A DNA stretch of 64,000 bases from Micractinium sp. NFX-FRZ (Eukaryota > Chlorophyta > Trebouxiophyceae > Chlorellales > Chlorellaceae), in assembly GCA_029339195.1 (NCBI GenBank), contig JAPTJF010000173.1, positions 1 through 64,000 of the forward strand, read 5' to 3'. The position numbers were made by a program, and so were the translations under genes. Each line of letters begins with the position of its first letter. Within the stretch, counting starts at the first letter, position 1. The notes under the pieces are model-generated. The model searched no databases and had not been told where the DNA came from. It saw only the letters and a program-made list of their open reading frames with translations. Positions 1 through 9,145 of this stretch are shown piece after piece.

Positions 1-1348
1 CCGCCGCCCAAGCCGTCCCCGCCCCCACCCACGCCGTCCCCCCGTCCTCCTCCCAAGAAGTCCCCCCCGCCGCCCCCCAAAAAGCCCTCCCCCCCACCTC
101 CTCGTAAAAAGCCCCCCCCGCCGCCGCCCAAGGCGACGCGCCCGGCGCCTCAGCCTCTGGTGAAGCGCCCCAAGAGGCCGGGGCCGCCACCCCCCAAGGG
201 CCGCCGCGGCCTGCTGGACACCGAAGAGCAGGAGGCACCCCCCTGCGACAGCACCTTCTTTGCCCTCCCACGGTGAGATTGGCTTGCCTGATTGGAAATC
301 AAATGTTGTAGAGCTGCATGCCGGCCCGCTCCCCTCCCCCCGCCCGCCAACCTTCCCGCCCCCATCGCCTCCCGCTTGCAGGCTGGTTGTGGGCGGTGCC
401 ACCCGGCTTGCCGCCTATGACGCCGCCGCCCCCGCCGCCCTGCGCGACTTTGCCCTGGCCTACTGCCAGCAGCGCAACTCGAGCTTCAGTGGCGTGGGCA
501 CTGTGCGGCGGGGGGCGCTGCCAGAGGCCCTGGCTGCCTCCCACGGGGCAGCCATCTCCACCTACTCCCCCCTCACCAAGAGCGTGTGCGAGGGGGCTCA
601 CTGCCCCTTCATCGCCGTCATCGAGTGCGTGCCTGAGGGCGCGCCGGCGTGTCCTGTGGACGCAGCAGGCAACATTGGGTGAGTGCGGGGCCGCTCCTGT
701 TGTCCAGTGCTACCCTGGCTTGCACCCTGGCTGTGCACCGGTGCTGTGTACCGTGCAGACGGGTCGGGGTGGGCCCGGCAGCAGGAGGGCAGGTTCACAG
801 GGAGTCCTGGGCCCAGCCGTCATCCTCACCCCACTCACACCTTTCTTCCCGCCCGCAGCATTGGGAACCAGGGGTCCAACAACGTGGGGCACTACAATGT
901 TGGTAAGTTGCGCTCCCCTGCTGTGCCAGGCTTGGTTGGGCCGCCCCGCGCTTTGGGCCGCCGCTAGTGCAAAGCGGCCCCGCGGGGCCTGCATGCACAG
1001 CGCATCACTGCAGCAATGTGAGCTGGTCAACCGCCCATCCTCGTCCGCCTGCCCTGGGTGCCCACGTACCTCAGCCAGTGTTGAACATTGAACCCATCAC
1101 CCCCAAACACCTGCTGCGCGCGGCCACCCCCGCCGCAAGTGTCTCAACTCCACCCGCCCTCATCCCCCCGGCCCCCTCCCGCCCTCCCTCCCGCAGGCCA
1201 CTCCAACCTGGGCAGCCGCAACACCGGGGATTCCAACATTGGGGACCTCAACTCCGCCAGCGCGTGCGTGGGCAGCTACAACTCCCAGGACGGCAGCTTT
1301 GGGTATGGCGGCAGCGGCACCCTGGTGGCGCCCACCGCGCAAGAGTAG
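1..1348 (+). CDS. Proline-rich, NxG-repeat secreted/wall-type protein, 3' part
   Basis: Truncated at the left window edge. Exons are about 1-272, 382-678, 859-902 and 1197-1348, giving 254 visible residues with phases that join cleanly. The first 60 or so residues are a Pro/Lys/Ser-rich stretch (PPPPKK, KKPSPPPP blocks) of the kind found in hydroxyproline-rich algal wall glycoproteins and pherophorin linkers. A dibasic region follows, then a globular segment with five cysteines (AYCQQ, SVCEGAHCPF, IECVPEGAPACP). The last two exons encode an Asn/Gly repeat (GNQGSNN, GHYNVG, HSNLGS, RNTGD, SNIGD), similar in spacing to NxGxxN pentapeptide-type repeats, before a Gly/Ser-rich end and TAG. A wall or extracellular-matrix role is inferred from composition. 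The family is not identified and the signal peptide would lie outside the window. Confidence 0.75.
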
Positions 1349-2501
1349 AGCTCTGCCTGCGCAGTGCTGAGGACCCCTGCAGTGCCCGCCTCTCTGGTGT
1401 GCCAGCCCGCACGCCCGCTCTGGGAAGCAACCTGGGTCCTGGTTGCGTTTCATATTGGTTTTCTCACCATTTCTCCCTCTCTCTCTCCCTTCCTCTCTTT
1501 GTCTCTCCCGACCCCTTGTGCGCTCGGCGTCTGTGTCGTATGCGTGTCCAAACGCCCCCTCTCTCTTCTCCCCAGCCCCTCCCCCCGGCCTTGCTTGGAG
1601 CCAGCAGCTGCACCGGCGCCGCGGCCCCACACACTCCTCCCCGGGCGCGCGTCCGCCGTGCCTGCCGCTCCTGCGCCGCGCCCCTCTGGCCCCCAATTTT
1701 CGCCTTCATCAGTTACACACTTCGGCTGCTGGCTTTTCACATCCTTCCACACCTTGCTCCTGTGCCTGTGCACCCTTCCCCCCCTCCCCCCCTTGCCTGC
1801 CCCCAAGGCTGACCGTGCTGCCCCGTTGCCGAGGGCCACGTCCGTCCCTGCCAGCGCCGCAACACACAGCCGCTCACTCTGCTGCTTACTAGCGTCCCTT
1901 CTTTTCACGGCGGCGCCGCCATGCCTCCCGCTCCCGGCCCTCTGGTAGCGGTGCTGCACCGTGCACGTAGCAGCCGTCGCGCTGCCTGGTCTGCTTCACC
2001 CTGCTGTCTTGGCCCCCCCGAAAACAACTCTGCCCACCCCACAAGTTACCGGCTCGCTGATGCTCGTGCCCCCCTTGAACCCGCACGTTTCATCACCCTC
2101 CCACCCCCCCTAAGACACCCCTCCCTACCTGATTCAGCTGACATCCTAACCTATGCCACCAATGCCGCCCTCTCTCTCGAAACCCCTGTGACGCACCTTC
2201 CGGTCCCCAAGGCCCGTGTGCATGCCAGCTCTGTGCGGTCCACCCTTCCTCAGTTGAATGCAGCATCGTGCTTGCAAACAGTGGTGACGTGCCGCCACGC
2301 ACCCCCCCATGCGACGCGCCTGCCAGGCTGCCCCTGTTTCCCAAGGCAAGCTGCCGGCCTGGCTGTCACGTCCCTTTTCCCCCTTGACGTGTCCATTGCT
2401 CGGCGTTGCCTGCCTCACCCGTCGAGTTAACCTTACTGTGTTTCATGCAAATGCAAAACGTTGGAGATCCTTGCGATCACACAGGCGCGGCGGTCCCAGA
2501 G

Positions 2502-2532
<31 letters not shown>

Positions 2533-2599
2533 GGGAAGGCTGCCGCGCTTTATGGGCCGTGCCTGGGCCATCCATGGGGCCAGCCACTGGCATCAGCCC
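1349..2599. other. Convergent intergenic region with 3' UTRs and a CA microsatellite
   Basis: This gap lies between the stop of the proline-rich gene (+) and the stop of PLGG1 (-). Long pyrimidine-rich stretches fill it. A dinucleotide CA tract of about 14 units sits at roughly 2505-2533. Open frames here are C-rich, lack splice logic or family motifs, and overlap on both strands, so none is called as a gene. Confidence 0.6.
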
Positions 2600-5000
2600 T
2601 CAGCCAGTGATTGCGAGCAGCAGCGCCCTCACCGGCGGCAGCGCCGCCAGGAGCGACGCCGACACGCCCACCATGGCATAGCTCAGGGCACAATAAGGCA
2701 GCGCATCTGGCTCCTTTGCAGACAGCGCGGCCGTGCCCAGGCCGTGCGCGGCGGCAGCCGCCGCCAGCCCTCGTGCAATGGGGTCTTGAAAGCGGGCCAA
2801 GCTGAGCAGTGGGAGGATGAGGGCTGAGCCAACGATGCCCGTGAGAGCCACGGCTGCTGCTGCAATGGGCTGGGGCGCCCCCAGCTGATCGGCAATGGGC
2901 AGCGCCAGAGCCATGGTGACTGAGGGGAGGAGCAGGCGGGGCGGGGGGATGGAGGGTGTTAGGAGGGGGCATGGGTTTTGGAGGGTGGGCAGGGCAGGGG
3001 GGGGGAGCCGGATGTTGAGAGGCAGTGCAGCCGCCAACAGAAGGGACGGGCGCGGTATGACCGTGACACCCCGTGGGTTTTGTGCACAAGGTTTCTGTGA
3101 CAACAGGTCATGGCCTGCAAGTGCCGCCGCCCTCCCTGCTGTGCCCCGCTGTGCCACCCAACAGCCCAAGCTTGCACCCGGCCTGGGTCTCCCCCACAGC
3201 AACACCCGCCCGCTGACCGGAGCGGGGCACCAGTCCGCGTGCCACGTCGGGCGGCAGGCCCGCCAGGCGTGCGCAGCCGGCCGTGGCCAGCATGCTCAGC
3301 AGCGCTGAGCTGGCGGTGGCGCCCACAATCTCCACAGCGTGCCGACGCATGATGGGCCACTGCTGGTGGACCTTGAACCCGAATGACAGGATGATGACGC
3401 CCAGAAAGGAGAAGAGCAGGTCGCCTGGGCCGTACCCAAAGAAAGCAGCCGAGGGCCCGGCCCCCTGCGCAGGGTTGCACAAAGAGCAGGGTGGCAGAGC
3501 GATGGCCAGGGGGTGGGCTAGCCGGCGGGGGGAAGGGGCTTTCCATCTGGTGCTGCGTCCAGTGCACTGCACGCTGGTAACGCACCTTATGAGATGCATG
3601 GCAGCAGCAGGACGCAAACCAGCAGTGCCCCAACAGCAGCAGCAGGCGGGTGGGCATGCCAGCAGCCGAGCAGGCAACGGGCGGGCATGGCAGCAGCCAA
3701 GCAGTCAAGCGGGCGTTACATGCACCATGCACACCTTTGTGAGATAGCCCTGCAGCGTTGCCCAGTACCCGGCCCCCGTCAGCATCCCATGCAGTGCAGC
3801 GCCCGCGTTGGGTGCAGCCCCGCACACGAGTATGGGATGCACTGCTGCCTGCACACGCTGCGGGAGGGCCAGGCCTGCGGCCGGGGGGGTACCGGGGGGT
3901 GGGGCCATGGGGCACAGCGGGCGCAGCAGCAGCAGCTTGGGTGCCGTGCGCTGATGTGCCTGTGCCTGCTGATCTCCCTGCCTGCCTGCCTGCCTCCTTG
4001 CTTGAACCAGCAATGCAAGTGGCAGATCAAGATATGTCTGCGGCATTGGCAGCCAGCAGCAGCGCTTCTCTTCACATGCCAGGTATCCCAGTATGGTGGC
4101 AGCCAGCAGGAAGGGGAAGGCGGTGAGGGGGGCCGTCCCTGGGGGCAGCACCGCTGTGAGAAGCAGCGACACTGCCGCCAAGCTGCCTGCACAGCAGGCG
4201 CAGCAGGGGGTGAAGCTAAGCTGCATGTGTTTGGAGTGCTGTGCACGCTGTGTGTGCCACGCGTGCAGCTCGGGCAGACGCCGGGGAGGCAAGCAGGCAC
4301 TCCCGTAAGGCTGGCCTCGCCAGAACCACATGCCTGTCCAGCTCACCCCAGCCGGCCCAGTGGAGCCACGTCACTTCCAGAGTGGCGGCATGGTAAGTCC
4401 AGTGCTCCATTTGCGTGCGAGTGACCCGTCGGATCGCTGTTGCCGCCCCAGCTGTGAAGTAGAGCACCAGAGGCACGCCGGCGCAGACTACCGCGGCTGC
4501 CTTGGCCAGTGTTGCGCCTGCATGGGAGGCACAGGCCCAAGACGATGCCCAAGCCCGGCACAGTCAATGCAAGGCGACCCGACTTCCAGGCAGGCACGGG
4601 ATGCGTGCAGGCAGACAGGCAGGCTGGGCTTGGCACGCAGCGTGCGCAGGCAGGCGGGCGGCCACTACCCACCCGAGAGCGGCGCCAGCACTAGTGGCAA
4701 TGTTACTAGCGCAGGAATGTAGAACGTTGGCAGCCACTTGTGGGCCACCCAGTCAACGCCCGGCTGAGAGAACAGGGTAGCCCGCTCAGCCAGAGCGGGC
4801 CGCCAGCGCTCGCCCGCCAGCAGCGCCGCCACTATGCCTGCCATGCCCAGCAGGCTGGAGGGGAAGGCGACACCTGCCAGTAGCGCTGCCAGTTGCTTGT
4901 CCGCCGCGAATAGCAGGGACACGGGCAGCAGCCAGGGCGCCAGGCTAGCGCCTGGCGAGCGCTCCGGGCCGTCCTGCACCTCTAGGCCCAAGTTGAGCAT
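2600..5000 (-). CDS. PLGG1: Plastidial glycolate/glycerate translocator (LrgA-LrgB fusion)
   Basis: Six exons read from the minus strand: 5000-4673, 4517-4347, 4186-4076, 3874-3735, 3464-3218 and 2919-2600. They total 1317 nt and 438 residues. The N-terminal part is LrgA-like (ADKQL, FPSSLLGM, VDWVAHKWLPTFYIPALV). A linker with ATAIRRVTRTQM follows, and the C-terminal half is LrgB-like (LPRS-type LVPRSVTMALALPI, ARGLAAAAAAHGLGTAALSAKEPDALPYC). This fusion order is that of plant PLGG1, the inner-envelope antiporter exporting photorespiratory glycolate and importing glycerate. The protein is very hydrophobic, with about a dozen likely membrane spans. The ATG chosen opens directly on the LrgA region, so no chloroplast transit peptide is visible. 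An upstream exon is likely, since a TTGCAG acceptor lies just before this ATG and the frame stays open to it. Confidence 0.9.
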
Positions 5001-5253
5001 CGTTATAAAACCCCTGCAAGATCATACTCGAGGTGTTGCTTAGCAGCTGCGGTGAACCCTACTGAGCAGCGAGGAATTGGCCTGCCAGGTTGGCACTTGC
5101 GAAAGTGTTGAGCGGTCTGAATCAGAGTCTGATGGTGCTTGTTCGGTCACTTTACTTGCCGTCCAACGTTCCGTTCACAAGAAACCACCCCAGCAGCGTG
5201 CTTGCGGCGCACCATAACACCTTCACCGCTTGCTCGCTCCTAGAACGCTTCGA
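5001..5253. promoter_or_regulatory. Shared divergent promoter, PLGG1 / small membrane protein
   Basis: About 250 bp separates the two outward-facing starts. It must hold both promoters and 5' UTRs, and possibly the missing transit-peptide exon of PLGG1 on the minus strand. It is less GC-rich than the flanking exons. No clear TATA box is seen. Confidence 0.4.
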
Positions 5254-5668
5254 ATGGGGCTGTCAGGCGGAGCGATTGCGGGGGTAGTCGTCGGAGCTCT
5301 TATCCTAGCTGCAATGGTGCTGGTGGTCGGTGAGCGTCAGGATACCGCCACCTGGGAGCGGCTGCCGCCGCTGCCCCGGCACTGCCAGGACGGGACGGGC
5401 CAACACAGCATCCGCTGGGGCACACACCCACTCTTTCCTTGCTCACCCATTCAACGACCCCGTTTCGTGTTCCTCGTTGCGATTCCCTGCAGTGTTATGG
5501 AATGCAAGCACGCAGCGCAAGCGCAAGGAGCAAGAGGCAGCAGCGGCAGCGGGCAAGCCGCCCACATTGGCGGCAGCGCCCAGTGACCGTGGCTTCTTTC
5601 TCAACCTCATGCCTTCTTTCAAGCGTTCAGCAGGCGAAGCAGCTCCCCAGTACAGCAGCAGCGTCTGA
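5254..5668 (+). CDS. Small single-pass membrane protein, unknown function
   Basis: Two exons, 5254-5329 and 5493-5668, joined in frame at G|GTGAGC ... CTGCAG|T, give 83 residues. The protein starts MGLSGGAIAGVVVGALILAA, a strong N-terminal transmembrane helix with small-residue GxxxG-like spacing. A basic stop-transfer segment (QRKRKEQE), an Ala-rich stretch and a Ser-rich tail ending SSSV follow. The basic residues after the helix suggest a cytosolic or stromal C-terminus. The ATG at 5254 is preferred because no in-frame ATG lies upstream. No family is recognised. It could be a small organelle-membrane subunit or a de novo gene. The single consistent intron and the clean helix favour a real gene. 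Confidence 0.55.
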
Positions 5669-6172
5669 ACCCACGCCAGCGGCCCCCTCCTCAAGGTTTC
5701 CAGTCTCCAAGGTTTCCAGTCACCTGGCACCCTACCCTGCATCCCATGGCCCCTCCCTGCCTCTGTTTGCCACGCTTATCACATATGCTCACGATAACAT
5801 AATGACTGAACCGACGAATGAGGTTAGTAAAATGACACTCAGCAGTCAGCACCAGCACACTGGCAAGCACAGTGCATTTCAACCCCTGCCCGACAGGAGG
5901 CAAGGGGATCAGCCGGGGCACCAGCAAGCAAGGCAAAAGAAAGTGCAAGGAGCAAGATGTGCCGCCTGGCCTGCTGCAGTTTTCTTGTGGTGATCACATG
6001 AAGAGGGTCACATTGCCGCCTGAGCTTGGGGCTGCCGAGCGTCGCCTGTACAGAGCCCCCACAGCATGCCCAGCACGTCCTGTTGAGTTCAGTGCAGGTG
6101 CGCGTCCGCCGCACGGCCACCAGACGCAGGCGCGCCCAGCACAACACGCCTAGCACGCCCAGCACAGCGTGC
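5669..6172. other. Convergent intergenic region
   Basis: About 500 bp lies between the small membrane protein stop (+) and the TIC20 stop (-). It should contain both 3' UTRs. A short direct repeat (CAAGGTTTCCAGTC type) occurs near 5692-5722. No supported gene, RNA or other structure was seen. Confidence 0.5.
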
Positions 6173-8781
6173 TCAGCGGATCTGCGCGTCTGCGGCGTCG
6201 GCCACCAGCGGCAGGCGCGGGGTCTGGCCGACCACGCACGAGCCGGCGCCGTAGGCCACGCAGGCGAGGAGGAAGAGGAAGATCGTGTTCTGCAGCGTGA
6301 TGTAGAGCTGCAGGCAGGGGAGTGCGGGGCAGTGGCCGGCAGGCGGTGGGTGCAGCTAGAGGGGAGGAGGGCGGATGATGTTCTGCAGGGCGCGGCGTAG
6401 AGCTGCAGGCATTTGAGGGGAAATGCAAGGGCAGAAGCAGGCAGGCGGTGGGTGCACGTTGAAGAGAAAGACAGGCAGCACATGCTGTTCTGGCTGGCCT
6501 GCAGTGTGCTGCAGAGCTGCATCCAGTCACAGGGAGGGTGGCAAGAGCGTAGCAGCGACGAGGGCGTGTGAGAGGGGGCGAAGAGGGGAGGGAGGGAGGG
6601 AAAAGAGGGAAGTGGTGATGGGAAGCTGCAGCCGGGAAGGGGTTGGGGGTTCATACAGCGTGACAGCCTGTAGTGGGCGGTGGGACTAGCTTGGATGTAA
6701 GGAGCTGCCAGAAGCCTCCCTCGGAGCCCCAACCAAGCAGCCACCTCCTGGCCTGCAGTCTTACACACCCCGCCTCTCATTGAACTGCCCTCAAACCGAC
6801 GCAGCCCTGGGCCACCACACAGAACACAGAGACTTTCAGCCACCCCAGCAGATTTCAACCAACCAACCAGCCCTGTTCCCGATGCACAAATGAGCCCCAC
6901 CTGCAGGCCGGGGCCGCCCATGGGCACCCGGAAGATCGACTCCAGCAGGCCGGGCAGGCTGCAGGGGGAGGGGGCAGAAGGGTGGGGGTGGTGGGGGCCA
7001 GAGGAGAATGCGGTGGGTGCGCCACCCCCTCAGCCTGCACGCCGGATCCATGCACAGCAACAACAGCTCCTTGCATAACATTGCAGCACCGCATGCCAGC
7101 TCAGCAGCACATGCCAGCTCAGCGCTGCCAACTCGTCACCGCATGCCATCTCAGCAACGCATGCCACCTCGTCACCGCATGCCGGCTCAACACCGCATGC
7201 CAGCTCAGCACCGCCTGCCAGCTCAGCACCCCCGCTCACATGAGGATGATGTCCAGCAGCACGGCCTGCATGCCGTTGAACCTCACGTAGCGCGAGAAGT
7301 TGGGGTTGTTGATCACCCCCTGCAGAGGCGGGCAGGTAAGGGGCAGGGGGCAATGAACACATGGGCAACAGGCGAGGCAAAGTGTGTGGGGGGGGTGGCA
7401 GAACGTGATGGCCGCCTGTGAGCCGGGGGTGCCGAGCAAAAACATCGGGTAGGTCGCAGGGTTGGCCCTCCCACTCCACCGCCACTGCCACACCCCCCGG
7501 CACGCACTTGCCAAGTAGCCACCCAAGCTGCCGCATGTCAGCCACAAGTCATGCACACCCGCCCGCCCGCCCCCGCCCTCCTCCTGGGGCCGCACCAGGT
7601 AGAGTCCGAAGAAGACGATGAGGCCGGCAAAGGGGAAGGAGTAGTAGAAGCGGATGATGGGGTCCAGCGGCACCAGCAGCTGCGCCACCTGCGGGAACTG
7701 CACCAGGAAGAACTTGCCTGCAGCAGCGGGGGGAGGAGAGCGGGTGAGGGGGTGAGGGGGGAGGGGCGGAGGGAACTGCACCAGGAAGATCTTGCCTGCA
7801 CAGAAAAGGGGGAGGTCGGCAGGGGGGTGGGGGTGGGGGAGGAGGTGATCGTTAATGAAGCAGTGGTGGTGGTAAGTGCGGGGCATGTGTTGGGAAGGGG
7901 GAGTCGGAGGGTGACGAACAGGATGCGGGCACGGCAGGAGAGGCAGGGAGGACAGTGGTGGTCTGCCACCTGGGGGAACTGCACCAGGAAGAACTAGCCT
8001 GCAGGGGGGAGAGGAGAGCGGGGGAAGAGGGGGTGATGATGCATGAAGCAGCGGTGGTGGGTGCAGGGGGAGGGGGCAGGAGGCGATCCTGAATGGAGCA
8101 GTGGTGGGGGGGGAGCACGGGACTCGAGCAGGGGAGTGGTGGTTGGTGGGTTTAGCGCGGGGTGGGGGGAGGGTGGCGGAGGGAGCGTGGGGACAGCAGG
8201 CGGCAGGGGGGAAGTCCTTGTCTGCAACTACTTGTTTTAAGCAGTGCGTCGTATTCCATGGCCAGTGAATCGAAGTTGGGCATTGTGTCGCATCAGCGCA
8301 GCTGGCAGCTGGCCCAGGCGGCGGCGGCGTGGGGCGGGGCAGGAAGAAGTCCCCCCGCTCGCGCCCCCTGCCCCAAGCATGCCCCAAGACCTCCCCTTCC
8401 TCCCTCCCCTGCCCACTCACCAAATCGGAGGCCGTCCAGCATGGGGAGCAGGAAGCAGATGGCTGCGACTGCACGGTCAGGAATGTCGGGTTCGCTGCCG
8501 CGCCGCATCGCCTGCACCGCCACATGCCGGCGCCCTGCCGGCGCCCGTGCCGCCTGTTGCCGCACTGGCAGCAACGCCGCGCCGCGCAGGCTGCCGCTGC
8601 AGCTGCTGGCCAGTGAGCGGGGAGTGGAGCTGGCCAGGGCTGCACGTGGTGCGGAGGCACTGGCCATCACTGCGCGAGGCGTGGTGGCGGTGGCGGTGGT
8701 GCGGCGCGGCACAGCCAGCGCTGAGGCTGCACGGCTGCTGCTGGTCGGGGCGCGGCGCATCGCCGGGGAAGCGGTGTCCAT
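6173..8781 (-). CDS. TIC20: TIC20-family protein import translocon subunit
   Basis: Five minus-strand exons (8781-8421, 7717-7596, 7319-7240, 6958-6901, 6307-6173) total 756 nt and give 251 residues. The first ~95 residues are Ala/Ser/Arg/Thr-rich with few acidic residues, a typical chloroplast transit peptide. The rest is a four-helix TIC20 domain: LLPMLDGLRFG, FFLVQFPQVAQLLVPLDPII, PFAGLIVFFGLYL, GVINNPNFSRYVRFNGMQAV, ILPGLLESIF and a last helix YITLQNTIFLFLLACVAYG. The protein acts in the inner chloroplast envelope as part of the protein-conducting TIC channel. The ATG at 8781 is chosen because it begins the transit-like sequence and upstream frames are not conserved-looking. Introns 1 and 3 contain repeats described separately. 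It is divergent to SMC5. Confidence 0.92.
7087..7226. repeat. 18-nt minisatellite in TIC20 intron 3
   Basis: Seven full copies and one shortened 14-nt copy of a unit near CACCGCATGCCAGCTCAG run head to tail. They end about 14 bases from the exon 3 donor side of the intron. Copies differ by one to four bases. Because the unit is a multiple of three, spurious frames stay open across it. Confidence 0.85.
7771..8004 (-). repeat. Two intronic echoes of the TIC20 exon 2 acceptor edge
   Basis: Copies at about 7771-7802 and 7963-8004 reproduce the end of intron 1 (TGCAG acceptor) plus the first ~30 bases of exon 2, which begins at 7717. They lie in the same orientation within intron 1. The nearer copy would still read KIFLVQFP. 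The farther copy has a TAG directly after its acceptor, so it could not code. Confidence 0.8.
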
Positions 8782-9145
8782 GCCGCAGGTGAGTGCGCTG
8801 GCCTGCATTTTGCACGGTGTTGGAGGTCCGCTGCTGCGCTCTTGGCGGGAAGGTTGTGCAGGCTGGCGGGACGCAGGGACGAAGGTCCAGCGGCCGATGT
8901 CGATCGAGCACTGCCTGACGGGTGGAAGAAGGGCTGCACGGGAGCAAGAATCGCTCTTCCTCCAGCTGCGTTGCGTGCTGCGCGGATTTCTTGAACGGGA
9001 GGCCGACTCCGTGCCTGCGGGCCCTCTTGCCGACGACTGATCACTTGTGCACACTCTGCAAGACAGCTTCGGAGGCGCAGGAGCTACCCATTTTCAATTG
9101 GTCGCTCCGCCCCAGCGCCAGGGCCTTGCGGGCCCCCCGGCAGCC
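8782..9145. promoter_or_regulatory. Shared divergent promoter, TIC20 / SMC5
   Basis: This 364-bp interval lies between two outward-facing start codons. An ATTGG element (inverted CCAAT) lies near 9098, about 50 bases before the SMC5 ATG, in the only AT-richer part of the gap (TTTTCAATTGG). No TATA box was seen. The regulatory assignment is inferred from position. Confidence 0.45.

Noticed and set aside
7236..8660. 474-codon minus-strand ORF as a single TIC20 exon
   Set aside because: It reads through two introns with clear GT/AG ends. Only short parts match TIC20, and the last helix lies outside it.
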